From the NCBI RefSeq assembly GCF_019059575.1, contig NW_024881586.1, positions 558,001 to 622,000 on the forward strand: a stretch of 64,000 bases of DNA. Reading direction: 5' to 3'. The DNA comes from Amphibalanus amphitrite. Lineage: Eukaryota > Arthropoda > Thecostraca > Balanomorpha > Balanidae. Position numbers and translations under genes: made by a program. Under the pieces are notes generated by a model, which made no database searches, had not been told where the DNA came from, and saw only the letters and a program-made list of their open reading frames with translations. Below are positions 35,011 through 45,347 of this stretch, in pieces. How positions within the stretch are numbered: position 1 is the stretch's first letter; every line of letters begins with the position of its first letter.

Positions 35011-35904
35011 CTCGACTTGCTGCATTTTTTTAAATTAACTTTATATCGACTGCTTCTAAGGAGAATGACTACACAATCCACATCAAGAGACAAATGTTAT
35101 CAAGGCATATTTTATATGTATTCACAAAGAACAGGCTTCATTTCAGATACAAATATGCTTCATGACTTGGGGGCTGGCCCTGGGCAGTCCAATAAATTTA
35201 CGTGCATGTGCCAGGGAGCAAATTATGGAAATATAGGTACCTACGTTCGCATATCCTGATTTCGGCGAACAATGACATCAGCATGGTGTGGCCGACCATT
35301 ACTTGATTAACCACAAATTCCACCGAAAATAACCCACAAAACAGCACTTTTACGATGAAGCATGCCTCGTTAAAATGACTTCGATGTGTGCTGATATGTT
35401 ATCTGCCTCATTTTTCCCATCCCATTGGCACAGTACGTCTAAATAAATGTCTCTCTGATGGGGACCCGGGTTTTGTTCTAATGACATTTATATGGTGAGC
35501 ACCTGCTGGGCGGGACTGTATGTAATGTCCGTGTCACGTCTCAGTCGCTGTATTGTGGGTACCCTCCGTTCGCGCTGGGGTCCTGTTGACAGGTGTTGCA
35601 GCCTCCCCTGGTTGCGCCGTGCTGAGGGCTCTTCATGGCGCAATAGGCGCCGCACAGCGTCCGCTGGGGAGTGAAGTCCCTTCAAGGATCTGAAACGACC
35701 GTTACCTGATGCATGTGGTGCGGAAAACAGCTGGGACTCGTATCGATATTTTAGATGATTTAGCTTCAGAGACTCATGCCCACTGGCAGTCATAACAAGC
35801 GGCGATTCTGCAAAGCTGCATAGCAAAAGATTATAATGCGGTGTCCTAACGCAATATCGTCTCCCTGTACCTTGATCAAAACATGTTTGCTATTCGCACA
35901 GGTT
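35011..35904. other. No gene recognised
   Basis: A GC-richer patch at 35500-35700 gives opposing frames without family resemblance. No exon or repeat boundary is supported. Confidence 0.45.
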
Positions 35905-36091
35905 TTAGGCATTAGGAAGTAGATACCAATGTTCGTTTTTCTTAAGTTTGCCCCTCACTGTAAAAGTCTTTTTGAACACAGCACGAGAATTGCTAGCTGA
36001 ATTACTGAGAAAACTGGTTGGCGCACATTGTTTTATAGATATGAATAATATTTTCAAAATAAGTTTTGAACACCGACGATTTAACGTTATG

Positions 36092-36572
36092 TTAAAGGAA
36101 CTATCCCACCTTCTAAAATGTTGTTAAAACCAGTTAAATTGTGCCCGACTTTATAGATTGGATGACCAGGAACACGGTTCTGGCATTTATTTTTCATTAA
36201 ACATCTTAGGCTTCCCATATTCCAAACACAAACTTTCAAATATGTGACGTCACAGCCCAAACTTACCTCCTTCCCCAGGCCACATTACTGTCATAAAGCT
36301 GATTCTTTTTACTGTGTAGGCACCACAACAAAGTTCAGACCAAGTTTTAAGCGATTTTTCAATGACTAAACGAGGTGACGTCACACTAACGGTCGCTCCA
36401 TGTTGAAGATAGGGCCTTGCGCAAGGCCCATTTTCAAATGAAGGGAACGAATTTCTTCAACACCAAGAGGCCGCGGGGATTGCAACCTAGATAGATAGTG
36501 GTTTCTGAACCTCGCCGCAAACTTGGCTATCTCAACTCAAACCCCATGTTAAAGGTGGGATAGTCCCTTTAA
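36092..36572. mobile_element. TTAA-bounded MITE with AGGGACTATCCCACC ends (481 bp)
   Basis: The left end is TTAAAGGAACTATCCCACCT and the right end read inward is TTAAAGGGACTATCCCACCT. TTAA bounds both sides, but its TIR and interior differ from the CCC-type family. TGACGTCA occurs inside at 36246 and 36377. It lies in the larger inverted-repeat element. Confidence 0.75.
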
Positions 36573-37047
36573 GCGCCGTGCAATTTATTTATTAGTTCAG
36601 ACATAATTCCTGAGAAGTCTTCTATCCCTGTGGGGCTGCAGGTATTGGCAAATACGAGCTACGAGTCTGTGAAATAGTAAATAAACAAGCGGCTGCGCCA
36701 CTTGCTTCGCGGCGTAGCCACAAAATGCGGCAGCAGCCAATTTGCTTTCGAATGGTGTTTGATTTAAACTGATCGGTCGTCTGGAAGCAGAGATATGGAC
36801 GGAAACGTGCAGAAGAAAATTTTGAACATAAGAACTATTCTGAGGGCTTAGTTGTATGACATTTGGGTCATACGGAGTCAAGTCAGGTCAAGGTGGTCAT
36901 CCCTGGTCACACTGGGTCAGGCCAGGTCACCTTCGGTCAGGCCAGGTCGTATAGGTCACCTCGTCACATTGGATCGGCCTGAACCACACTTCACTCGTCG
37001 TCAAGTCGTCATCACTGGAGCTGTAGGTATGGGTAAATACGAGCTAT

Positions 37048-37072
37048 CATCATCATCATCATCATCATCATC
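37048..37072. repeat. (TCA)n microsatellite
   Basis: About eight uninterrupted TCA/ATC units occur here. Confidence 0.95.
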
Positions 37073-37350
37073 ACATTTATTTGCATCACACACACAATGT
37101 GAGGTGACAAGGTGAGTTGACAGTTATACATGACAGTTAAAACTATGAAACTATGAGTCCGTGAAATAGTAAACAAATTTGATGAAATTGATCGTCTGTC
37201 AAATCTGGTCAAATCAATGTGCGCCAACCAGTTTTCTCAGTAATTCAGCTAGCAATTCTCGTGCTGTGTTCAAAAAGACGTTTACAGTGAGGGGCAAACT
37301 TAAGAAAAACGAACTTATACCTAGCTTCTTTTTTCGCTAATGCTAAGTAG

Positions 37351-38384
37351 GTACACCAAAATTGATGTCTATCGAAAATTGATTTAAAAAATAAACTGAC
37401 TTTTATGCGTGGCAATTTACATTAGGTAGGTACAGGTATTCAACGTCATTATTTGATTACATGTGAAATATGTAATATTCATCGAACATTTTTACGTTCG
37501 ATATTTATAGTTCGTGTTTCTTCCCTTGTGAAGTATATGACGGCTGGCGATGTAAGTAAAGCCCGTATAAAACTATGGTTAGATTTTACACGTTTTATTT
37601 TGCATTTCAGACAGCAATGGATATCAAAAATAGGCATTAAGCATGCATCGAGGGCATATCGCATACATTCTATAGGCAGCAAACGCGACAGTTGGTTATC
37701 GGATCGGTCTTACATGATTGTTTACATCAGACGCCAAATATCTGAGTTATTGAACGACTCTGCGCATTTCTCTGCAACTAATAAACAAAACAGAGTACGT
37801 TCTTTCCAAGTGCCTGGATCATTTCGTTCCTAGAGATCTTCTGCAATTTACAGAAGCAAACAGTAGCGGTGAGCTCGATACAGCAATGGTCAGTACAATT
37901 TTCATAGAAAACTAATAAAACTCAATTGGACGGCACAGGTCACTACTAAGTACATACATGGCACTGTTCTGAAAGAAGCATACAAATAAAAACTTTGAAA
38001 ACGCCCCAAACATCATAAATGACTGTTCTTTCGGAATACAACACAACGATACAGTTTCAGTATGCTCACTGTAATTGCGGTTGCGTCATTTGATGGGAAG
38101 CGCATCCATAGCCCTTGATGCCTGCAGCAGCTTTCCCAATACTGGACATTAGGTAACATCGCTGGTCATTTTATGCAACCTTTTTCGACACTTATTCCAG
38201 TCGCCTTACTTTAATTCGTTATACATCATCATTGGCAACATAATCAATCAAAAACGATTGATCTTTTCGTGAGAGCTCGAACATAGCATATGTATAGCGT
38301 AGAAGCGAGAATCATCACCACATTTCCAATGATTCCCCAGACAGGCCCCCGCTTCCCACCACGGACCAGCCCCCGGCAGACCCC
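37351..38384. other. No gene recognised
   Basis: AT-rich DNA 3' of the minus-strand RGS gene; it may contain that gene's 3' untranslated region. A 126-codon plus-strand frame (37453-37833) has no recognisable domain. Confidence 0.45.
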
Positions 38385-38634
38385 TCAGGCGAGGCCGGCC
38401 AGCCGCTCAAATAACGGCGTCTTCAGGAAGCGCGGAAACACGTCCCGTCGCAGCTCCTCCAGCTGGGCGCGCTCCGCAGCATCGAACAGGTGCGGCGGGG
38501 CCTCCGAGAGGCCGGCCACCACCGCGTCCCGCACCGGCTTGTCCAGACTCAGCTCCCGTTCGGCACAGACGGCCAGGTAGCTGGAGAAGATGGTCTGCGC
38601 CGACTTGGCGCGTGCCGCCGCGTCCGACTCGCTC
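38385..38634 (-). CDS. Terminal coding exon of a second RGS-domain gene
   Basis: On the minus strand this exon follows the acceptor CTCTACGGCCAG and runs to a TGA at 38387-38385. It encodes the C-terminal two thirds of an RGS domain: SAQTIFSSYL helix, LSLDKPVRDAV (the Leu-Ile-x-Asp-like stretch), HLFDAAERAQLEEL and VFPRFLKTPLF. The last two correspond to CFDEAQ..L and YPRFL in classical RGS proteins. It starts with one base (G) that completes the codon begun as AG in the preceding exon. It ends the protein right after the domain (RLAGLA). It probably acts at G-protein alpha subunits at the membrane or cytosol; the subfamily cannot be assigned. Confidence 0.8.
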
Positions 38635-38927
38635 CTGGCCGTAGAGGAAGGGGTCAGGGCTGGTTAGAGCGTGTAAAAGGGGACTGATCGGTACCTACAG
38701 CGGAAACAAAGCTAAAGACTCCCCTGAGTGCGCTTCCCCAGAAAAAAAAAACTATTTTTAGGTAGAGGACTAGAAAGTGCAAGTTATAATATATAAACAA
38801 CATTGCGTGCAATATTATAAAAATCGTCTTCAACTTTACAGCGAGGCTATAATCGCCATACAAAATGACACATGTGTGTGCCCTTTGCCTTGACCTGGAT
38901 TCCAAAAAGTGTCTGTTTTTAGTTTAC

Positions 38928-39148
38928 CTATATCGACGTACATCCTCCAGGAAGTCGAGCACGTGCTCCTGCTGCACAGTGGCCATGTACTCCCTCAGTG
39001 CCGCCATGCCTTTCTGTGACTTGAGCACCTCCTCGAGGTAAGCGAACTTGGCCTGCCGTTTGGGCTGGCTGACGCCACCGGACGCCCGCTCGATCCCCAC
39101 GACAGTCTGACCTGGCCCGGCCGCCGGAGCGCTGCTCACAGGTGCAGG
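38928..39148 (-). CDS. Internal coding exon, start of RGS domain
   Basis: It is bounded by acceptor CCGTTTCTAG and donor ATATAG|GTAAAC. Length is 221 nt, phase 0 in and phase 2 out, which fits the next exon. The first part is a Pro/Ala/Gly linker (PAPVSSAPAAGPG). Then RQAKFAYLEEVLKSQKGMAALREYM and EHVLDFLEDVRRYR give the first RGS helices. The position of the canonical GAP Asn is occupied by Val (HVLDF), and FW is FL. This makes classical GTPase activation unlikely by family knowledge. The intron to the terminal exon is about 290 bp. Confidence 0.8.
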
Positions 39149-39482
39149 CTAGAAACGGGGAACAGAGCCGGCATAAGTTTTCCAAGTACCTAGATATAGG
39201 TCTGGATTGTCGGTACTGATAGCGGACAAGGAGGAAGAGGTTTATCCTTTACTTTTATACGAGATTAATTATAAAAAGGGATATATGTTACATCCGTTAC
39301 GGTGACCATTCATTTATTACTGAAAATGAGCGTTATTTTGCTGGTGTTTGCCATACACATCGCTATAATAGCTTGGAACCAGTAATTAGCTTGGAACCAG
39401 TAATGAGATGTGTAGGTATGTAATATTTATTTGTTTCCAAGAGTCCTTGGGGCAGCCGCAATATGTACCTATATTTGCTCAC

Positions 39483-39551
39483 CTGGGCTTTCAGATGGTC
39501 AGGAGAGTCCGTCCGAGATTTGAGGCACTCAAAGCAATTCATTGCCCATGT
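39483..39551 (-). CDS. Internal coding exon upstream of the RGS domain, 23 codons
   Basis: The acceptor TTGTTTCAG and donor CCCAG|GTGAGC are both strong. The exon is exactly 69 nt, phase 0 to phase 0, encoding TWAMNCFECLKSRTDSPDHL and KAQ. It joins in frame to the RGS exon at 38928-39148. No domain is recognised in it. The CFEC motif could be part of a small Cys motif with upstream exons. Confidence 0.65.
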
Positions 39552-41505
39552 CTGAAACAAAGGATTGGAGCACATGTATCAAACAAACGTAGTTCAAATA
39601 TCATCAAAATGCCTATCGGTCTAGTCATATATATTACTGACCCGATGCAAATGACACATTCACTAAACAGCTATGCTACCGGCACAATATGTGCACGTTT
39701 ACCCGGGCACATGAAAGCTGTCTGAAAATGAGTCGTTCCCGCGGTCCTCCCCGTCTCTCCCCATCAGAGCGGAACGGGGTGATTTTTGCTCGTCACTGGG
39801 AGCCCGAATCCCCACTGCCCAATCGCCGCACCCCTCCAAAGAGGTCCCCTTTCCCAAGGAAAAACGTGACCACCGCCGGTCGCTTGCCAAAATTACGGAA
39901 AACACCACACAATGCCAACGCACGAGGCACGTGCCGACACACGTGCGGCTCACGTGCAACGCCTCCGGGGCCGATAATCGCTCGCGTTTCCATGGTTTCC
40001 CCGCGCGTGCACGTGCGCGCGCGCCCGCGCAGCACGCGGCGCGATCAAAGGGCCACGCGGCGCGATCAAAGCGGCCGGCGCGCGCGCGCCAAACGCGGAC
40101 GTAATAGCGCTGCGGCCGAACAACTACGTGCCGACGACCTGGCGGAGTCCGCAGAGCGGAAACAGGTCGATCGCAGCCCGATGACGGCCGCTCAGCAGGC
40201 GGTGGGAGTGGGATGCCGCGCGGGGGTGCAACTGATGGGTGCAGCTCACGGGGTGCTGATGGACGCTGGGCACGTTATTTTCAATGGTCTGATAGGAGCC
40301 GGAATGCTGTATTTCAACGCAGGGTGCTCCCATAAATTTTTGCGATTATGGTGTAAACGTAAAAGTATTTCTCATGTCGCAGAGATTTTCCGCCAACTTT
40401 GCAATATTTCCAATTCCCCGAAGGAGAGGCAAAATTGCATGGACAATACAGCGAACAGTTTCTGGGTGTGCTCACTGTGGGAGCTATCCGGACCGCCTGA
40501 TAATCATCGCCAGTCGCCGCTCAGCCCGCATCGCACTCCCGCAGAGCTCTAACCCGATTACCATAGAAATCAGCTACCGGGGGGAGGGTGCCCGAGCTCC
40601 CCGTCATGTGTGCGGCTTCCCATTAGCACCCAGAGAGCGATTTCATCGGTCGGTGATCTATGCGCACTGCCGCGCAACCACCACAGACAGACAACAATGG
40701 AACGGGCCCGCCGACGAGTTTTTACAGTTCTATTTGACAGGCCCACGCACGGAGGAGAGCGTCCGATCAGGAGATTGTCTGTCGGATTTCGGCCGCGGGT
40801 CGCCAGCGCGTTCAGCGTTGGAGAACTGTTCTATTTAGAAGGACTGTGTAAGCTCGGCCATCTGGTGCGAGGGAAAGGCAGAAGCTTTGCGGCAAATGAA
40901 GGGGACATGAAGGAAGAGGCCGTGGTTTCACATATGCGAGGTGATTCAGTAGAAATTACCTTCTTACGATGAGAGATGATACTGGATTCGAGTCACTCCG
41001 CTGCAGCTGAAATCACCTAACACTTAGCCACACTCCCTGAGTGAGCCACTGGCCCGACTACCACTAAGTTGCGATAGGAACAGTTCGTCCATGTCACCTG
41101 CGGAACTGGCATTACCTACCGGAAATAATGAGTTGTAGGTAAGCTGCTGGACTATGAAGCATTACGCATGAGTAAAACTACAAAGACAAAGACGGAAATC
41201 GTCACCATCGTTGATGGTAAACGACGATGAAAGATGTACCGTGCGACTGCGATGGTTTATATCTTTCAAAGAACACTGCTGTCCGACGCATTACTCGAAC
41301 CAAGCGTCTAGGAGGGATCCGATGTCACACAACGCTACGATATTCGACACCGCAGTGGTTGGGCCGCGGCGACCACCAAGGCATCGCCTGCTCAGAGACC
41401 GCATAGGGACGCGTTGCTTTATCTGATGTGATTGGTTGCAGTCTGGAAATGTGGGGTCGTCCGTAAAGTGATCAGCTGCCAGGAAACATTATACCTGCGG
41501 TGCTG
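39552..41505. other. CpG-rich region with long unsupported frames
   Basis: 39720-40850 is GC- and CpG-rich, including an alternating CG tract (40010-40090) and a duplicated ACGCGGCGCGATCAAAG. A 287-codon plus-strand frame (39689-40552) is arginine/proline-rich at first, then of different character. It lacks family resemblance or intron signals and is probably a product of low stop density. The region lies just upstream of the 39483 exon on the minus strand and could be an internal promoter. Confidence 0.35.
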
Positions 41506-41507
41506 TA

Positions 41508-41627
41508 CAGTAGGTCTACAAAATAAGTCCTCTCCGTATGCGGGCAGGTGGCGCCCGAGTAACGCTCAGGTGCTAACTGCCCACTGGTGACCCGCATTCG
41601 GCGGGGACTTATTTTGTGGACCTACTG
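41508..41627. mobile_element. TA-flanked MITE (120 bp)
   Basis: The left end is CAGTAGGTCTACAAAATAAG and the right end read inward is CAGTAGGTCCACAAAATAAG. TA dinucleotides lie on both sides (41506-41507, 41628-41629). This is Tc1/mariner-like in organisation. The next element begins six bases further on. Confidence 0.88.
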
Positions 41628-41633
41628 TATGTA

Positions 41634-42439
41634 CAGGGTGTTTCACAATAAACGTTACTTTTGATAAGCTTTTAAAATGACCTCAACTATTCGTATGCCC
41701 ATAAATTCCATATTCATTTTGTTGCAAATTCTTTCGGTTTTTTTATCCTTACAAAAACTATGACGAATCATCAACTGCATTCTTTATGTACGTGCAATGT
41801 CCACACCATCAAAACGGGTCAATTTGCTGTTAAGCTTCAGGGTCCTTCACAATGAATGTTGCTTTTCAAACGACGATGTTTCAGTGACATGTATTACAAT
41901 ATGGCTCATGAGTCATGAGTATTACCACATAGACAACAGAACAGTAGGACTGATGAACATATAACTTTCAGTTCAGCACCCTTCACGGGTTCTCCACTAT
42001 GCCACCCTTCCGTCTGACTTTTTTCAACCAGATTTTCTGGGATCGCCGTCCGGCCAGGAGGCGGGGCTGGTCTCGTGTTTCCAGTCTTCTGGAACCTTTC
42101 TACCACCCGTTTGAAAGACATTTTTGACGGAATATTCTTCCTCCTTTTAAAATGGCTACCGAAACTCCGTCGCACTGCGGTCAGACTCCGCAAAGCGCCG
42201 TAATGCATGACCACCCATACCGCCTTATCATCTGTACGTACACGGCGAATTGACCCGTTTTGACGGTGTTGGCATTGCACGTCCATACTGATAGAACCGT
42301 TGACGGTTTGTAAAAAAAATATAAGGACTAAAAACCGCAACAAATTTGCAGCAAAATGCATATAAAATTTACACGCTTACGAACAAGTAAGATTTTCATT
42401 TAAGCTATTCAAAAGTAACATTTATTGTGAAACACCCTG
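41634..42439 (-). mobile_element. Mariner-like element, internally deleted (806 bp)
   Basis: TIRs are CAGGGTGTTTCACAATAAAC at the left and CAGGGTGTTTCACAATAAAT at the right, and similarity continues through GTTACTTTTGA. Both flanks carry TATGTA (41628-41633, 42440-42445), which includes the TA expected for this superfamily. The interior keeps only an N-terminal transposase-like fragment on the minus strand. Confidence 0.88.
41906..42361 (-). pseudogene. Transposase N-terminal fragment with helix-turn-helix (DUF4817-like)
   Basis: The 151-codon frame contains VVMHYGALRSLTAVRRSF, FKRRKNIPSKMSFKRVVERF and QKTGNT. This is the W/V..YG....AVR.F....R..PS...F.R.V..F..TG pattern of the HTH domain at the start of many arthropod Tc1/mariner-like transposases. 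After PENLVEKSQ similarity ends and no DDE catalytic region follows. The element is therefore an internally deleted copy. The hydrophobic start (LLRFLVLIFFLQ) probably comes from flanking DNA of the deletion and not a signal peptide. Confidence 0.7.
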
Positions 42440-42445
42440 TATGTA

Positions 42446-44569
42446 CACACATTATAGGTATTGAGTGAAATGTTAAGCTGTTATTGCGTTGTAATTGTAT
42501 TGTACAGATGACTACATAATGATGTTCCATACTGAACAACGCTGCAAAGCTGTGCCGTATTGAATTGTTTATCGTATTGGGTGTATGTACAAACCCACAC
42601 GTCATTAGGAATATAAACTGTATGAAATTCAGGGAGTGGCGTTTGACAGCCGAGCCGACACTGCGTCATCCAACACGCCAGGAAGAACGGTGAGCTAGGC
42701 GCACAGGTTTGATAGCCACTGGGTCGGCGGTTCGGTACTGCGCTAACAAGGGACCGTATCGCCAAAGCGGAAGTGTGATTGAGGACGCGGGTCGGTCGCG
42801 TGCTCCTGATACCGGCCTCAGCGGCAGCCCACGGCTTACCGACCGCTGGAGAGTGGTGTACTTCTTAGATGTAGCGTCAGGTATACGAGCATCATATAAG
42901 CCAGGCAGGCTCTTTGGATGATATAGGAAACTAAAAGTACGGTTAACCAGCAGGCTATTTTGGTGTCAGCGGCAACCAAAATATTGTTAATTTAGTTTAT
43001 AGCTATTTTCAATTTTCGTTCCCCAGTCCCCTATCTTTCAGGCTTTTTTCCGATGTTGTTAACAATTTCGATCACTCTTGGCTTATGTCACTGTTCAGGA
43101 TTGATAGACAGCAGGAATCCGGTTGATTGCATGTTTCATTTCGGCCCTCTCCCAACCAATAGCGATTTCATGGTTTGGGGGCTCGATTAATGACACGATT
43201 ATTCCCGGCGCACATTCAGTACACGCGCCATATGCAAATAACCCGATATTGGAGGGCGATGTGGTGCGGAGCATTTCATTGAGCAATACCGAGTGGTGTT
43301 TGGGTGATTATGTAAATTTTACTCGGCGCAGCCGCGTTGGATGTGCGTCTGTGTCGAAACGTGTGAGCGGTGAGTTTCATGGTGCGTTAGGCAGGCTTTC
43401 AATGAGCAGCGGTAGATGCTAATGTGGAAGAACAGGTCTGATGGTGCAGCCAACCTTTCAATGTATGGTTGCTTGCATCGGTGTTGTTCAATTCAGTGCA
43501 AATGCAAGACTGGGTGTTTGCTAATGTGTTTTATGCTCAAGGTATTAGGCCGGAATATGGAACGGTTGCCTATCGTGTACTCCTGTAGAAAATGTTTATT
43601 GCATCGCTTTAGATAGTTATGCATACTCGTAAGTAACAAAAAATATTCAGAGAAAAGAAGGGCCAACGACTATGTTTATGATTCGTAAAAAAAAACGATG
43701 CAAACAAGGTCGATGGCATAACTGTGCGAATAGGTAAGTGAATACTACAGGCTGCTTGGGTTGAAAGGAGAACGCGTGGAAGGAATGCTGAACACATGGG
43801 GAACGATCCAATGATCAGATAACAGTCAGTGATAAATGTCACGACGACAAAATGGCCATTGTTTTCTGAGCCAGCCAAAACGCGCTGCCAGAATACTGTA
43901 GGTATGACTGTGGTATGGAAGAAGGGCTGATAGTTGGAGTTTGTATAACCAACTAAAATGTAATAACCAGTAGTTGCCTATTTAGTACACTATGACAGAC
44001 AATGATACCGGCATTCTTCTTTAGGTCTATAAGGAACAGAATCTTACATCAACGCAAAAAAAAAAAAAACAGGACAAGCGACTTTTACGCGGTGAGGCAT
44101 TGTCTGAGACAAATATGTTCATTTTTTTAGGGTATGGCTGCCATTTTCTTGTTTGGATGATAAGATTAAGAAGGTCCATTAAAATGAAATGATGCTACAT
44201 TTCTGTATCTTTATCTTATCCAACAAAAAAGCGAAGTGCTTAGGCATCGATAGAAATTCGTAATAGTTGCAGCTTACGTCATTACTCAGGTATTAAGGAG
44301 AAAGAAATAATAAAAAACGCACCTTCCTATGATGGATGGCATGGGCATCCTACCTCAATTCTAGATATAAAACAACTTCTGGTAAATGTAGGTAATCCAC
44401 TGTCTTGTGGAGGGAAGCTTAGTCTAAATGAAAGGTTAAATGAGATCGCATTTCATAGCGTAGAGAAGCATAATCTATTGACAACCTTTTTTTGCAACAT
44501 ATGCGGGGTTTACTAACGTAAAGCTCGCTTCCAATGTCAAGAGCGATGGGAGTTGCGTACTGCGATTAC
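42446..44569. other. No gene recognised
   Basis: Low-complexity A-runs at 43688 and 44056 and ordinary AT-rich DNA. If the weak 44570 exon belongs to the RGS gene, this is intronic. Short frames only. Confidence 0.45.
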
Positions 44570-44676
44570 TGTAGGACTCTGATGGATCTCAGCATAGGTG
44601 GCGCCACCCTCGACCACCCTGGAGAAGGCATCGGTGCAACATTGCATGCAATGGCAGCCATCAATTTGGCACATCT
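44570..44676 (-). CDS. Candidate 5' coding exon of the second RGS gene
   Basis: On the minus strand, acceptor ATCACCCTCAG and donor CTACA|GTAATC bound 107 nt (2 + 35 codons). The peptide is cysteine-rich (MCQIDGCHCMQCCTDAF) and then AFSRVVEGGATYAEIHQSPT. It leaves in phase 0, matching the exon at 39483-39551. Splice signals are only moderate and no known domain is seen, so this remains a prediction. An ordinary intron of about 5 kb would separate it from the next exon. Confidence 0.35.
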
Positions 44677-44743
44677 CTGAGGGTGATTTTCAGCTCCCCA
44701 GTTTTCCAATATGTAACCATGACCACTATCAACCTAGCTCAAC

Positions 44744-44801
44744 TTTTTCCACCGCTCCCGGCGGGCTTCCGTTCATGAGCGGGCGCCTCGCGGCCTGCCA
44801 T
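44744..44801 (-). CDS. Candidate first coding exon (start codon) of the second RGS gene
   Basis: CAACAATGGCA is a good start context at 44801-44799. The frame MAGREAPAHERKPAGSGGK runs 19 codons plus one base to a weak donor A|GTTGAG. The one base plus AG from the next exon makes AAG. The implied intron is 67 bp. It lies in a CpG-rich island opposite the plus-strand exon at 45264, so a shared promoter is plausible. The donor is the weakest point. Confidence 0.3.
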
Positions 44802-45263
44802 TGTTGCACGGCCCGCTCGGGCAGACGGCAGAGTCCAGGTCTCTCGGAGGCTCGTGCCACGCCGCCGGCCACGGCCGACCAACCAACGAGCATCGATCGG
44901 GTGACGTCTGCTCCACTGGTCACGTGACCAGCAGCGTCCCCCCTCCTCCGCCCCCGGAGCTGTCGTCGGTGGCCAAATTACCGCAGAAATTTCGTCTAAA
45001 TACCTCCAAAAACACTGAGAATGGTTCAAACAACGCCTTGAAGAATGATCATCGATTTTATTTTGCCATTTTTCGGTATGCCATCGACCCTCAACATGGC
45101 GACGAGCGAGTGTGTCATCCTCACAGCTGGGCAGGGCAGCACTCCCCAAACTTCCAGGGACACCTCCCACCGGGATTAAAAATAGTCCTCTCGCACCCCA
45201 GCACGAGCCGCCGAGACCAGGGCTTCCTCAGGGTGGCACAAATCGATCCACTTACCAGAAATT
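44802..45263. promoter_or_regulatory. Possible bidirectional CpG-island promoter
   Basis: This stretch separates a minus-strand candidate ATG (44801) from a plus-strand candidate first exon (45264). It contains GTGACGTC and GTCACGTGAC-type CRE/E-box words near 44900-44930. A second plus-strand ATG with strong context (AACATGGCGACG, 45096) opens a short upstream ORF. No TATA box is obvious. Confidence 0.35.
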
Positions 45264-45347
45264 ATGGCGAGCACCTCGGAGAGCGACCTGCACACCTCTG
45301 CGACACAATCTCCAATGGCTGGGCGACCAGTGACGTCACGCCAACAG
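45264..45347 (+). CDS. Candidate first coding exon of an unidentified plus-strand gene
   Basis: ATGGCGAGCACC opens a 28-codon, phase-0 frame (MASTSESDLHTSATQSPMAG to SRQQ) ending at a consensus donor ACAG|GTAAGG. The Ser/Thr-rich N-terminus is typical of a disordered start. An upstream ORF (from 45096) precedes it. No downstream exon was identified, so the product is unknown. Confidence 0.35.

Larger units (their letters stand above)
35905..37350. mobile_element. Inverted-repeat element with arms of about 130 bp
   Basis: The left arm (about 35905-36032) and right arm (about 37215-37350) are inverted copies. AAAACTGGTTGGCGCACATT pairs with AATGTGCGCCAACCAG, and CTTAAGTTTGCCCCTCACTG pairs with its complement near 37300. 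The middle holds a 481-bp nested element, an AGGTCA cluster (36865-36965) and a (TCA)n run. Direct similarity GTAAATACGAGCTA..GTGAAATAGTAAA links 36640-36680 with 37030-37175. Confidence 0.75.

Noticed and set aside
39689..40552. 287-codon plus-strand gene
   Set aside because: GC-rich, stop-poor DNA with no family resemblance, no splice structure and a shift in composition along the frame.
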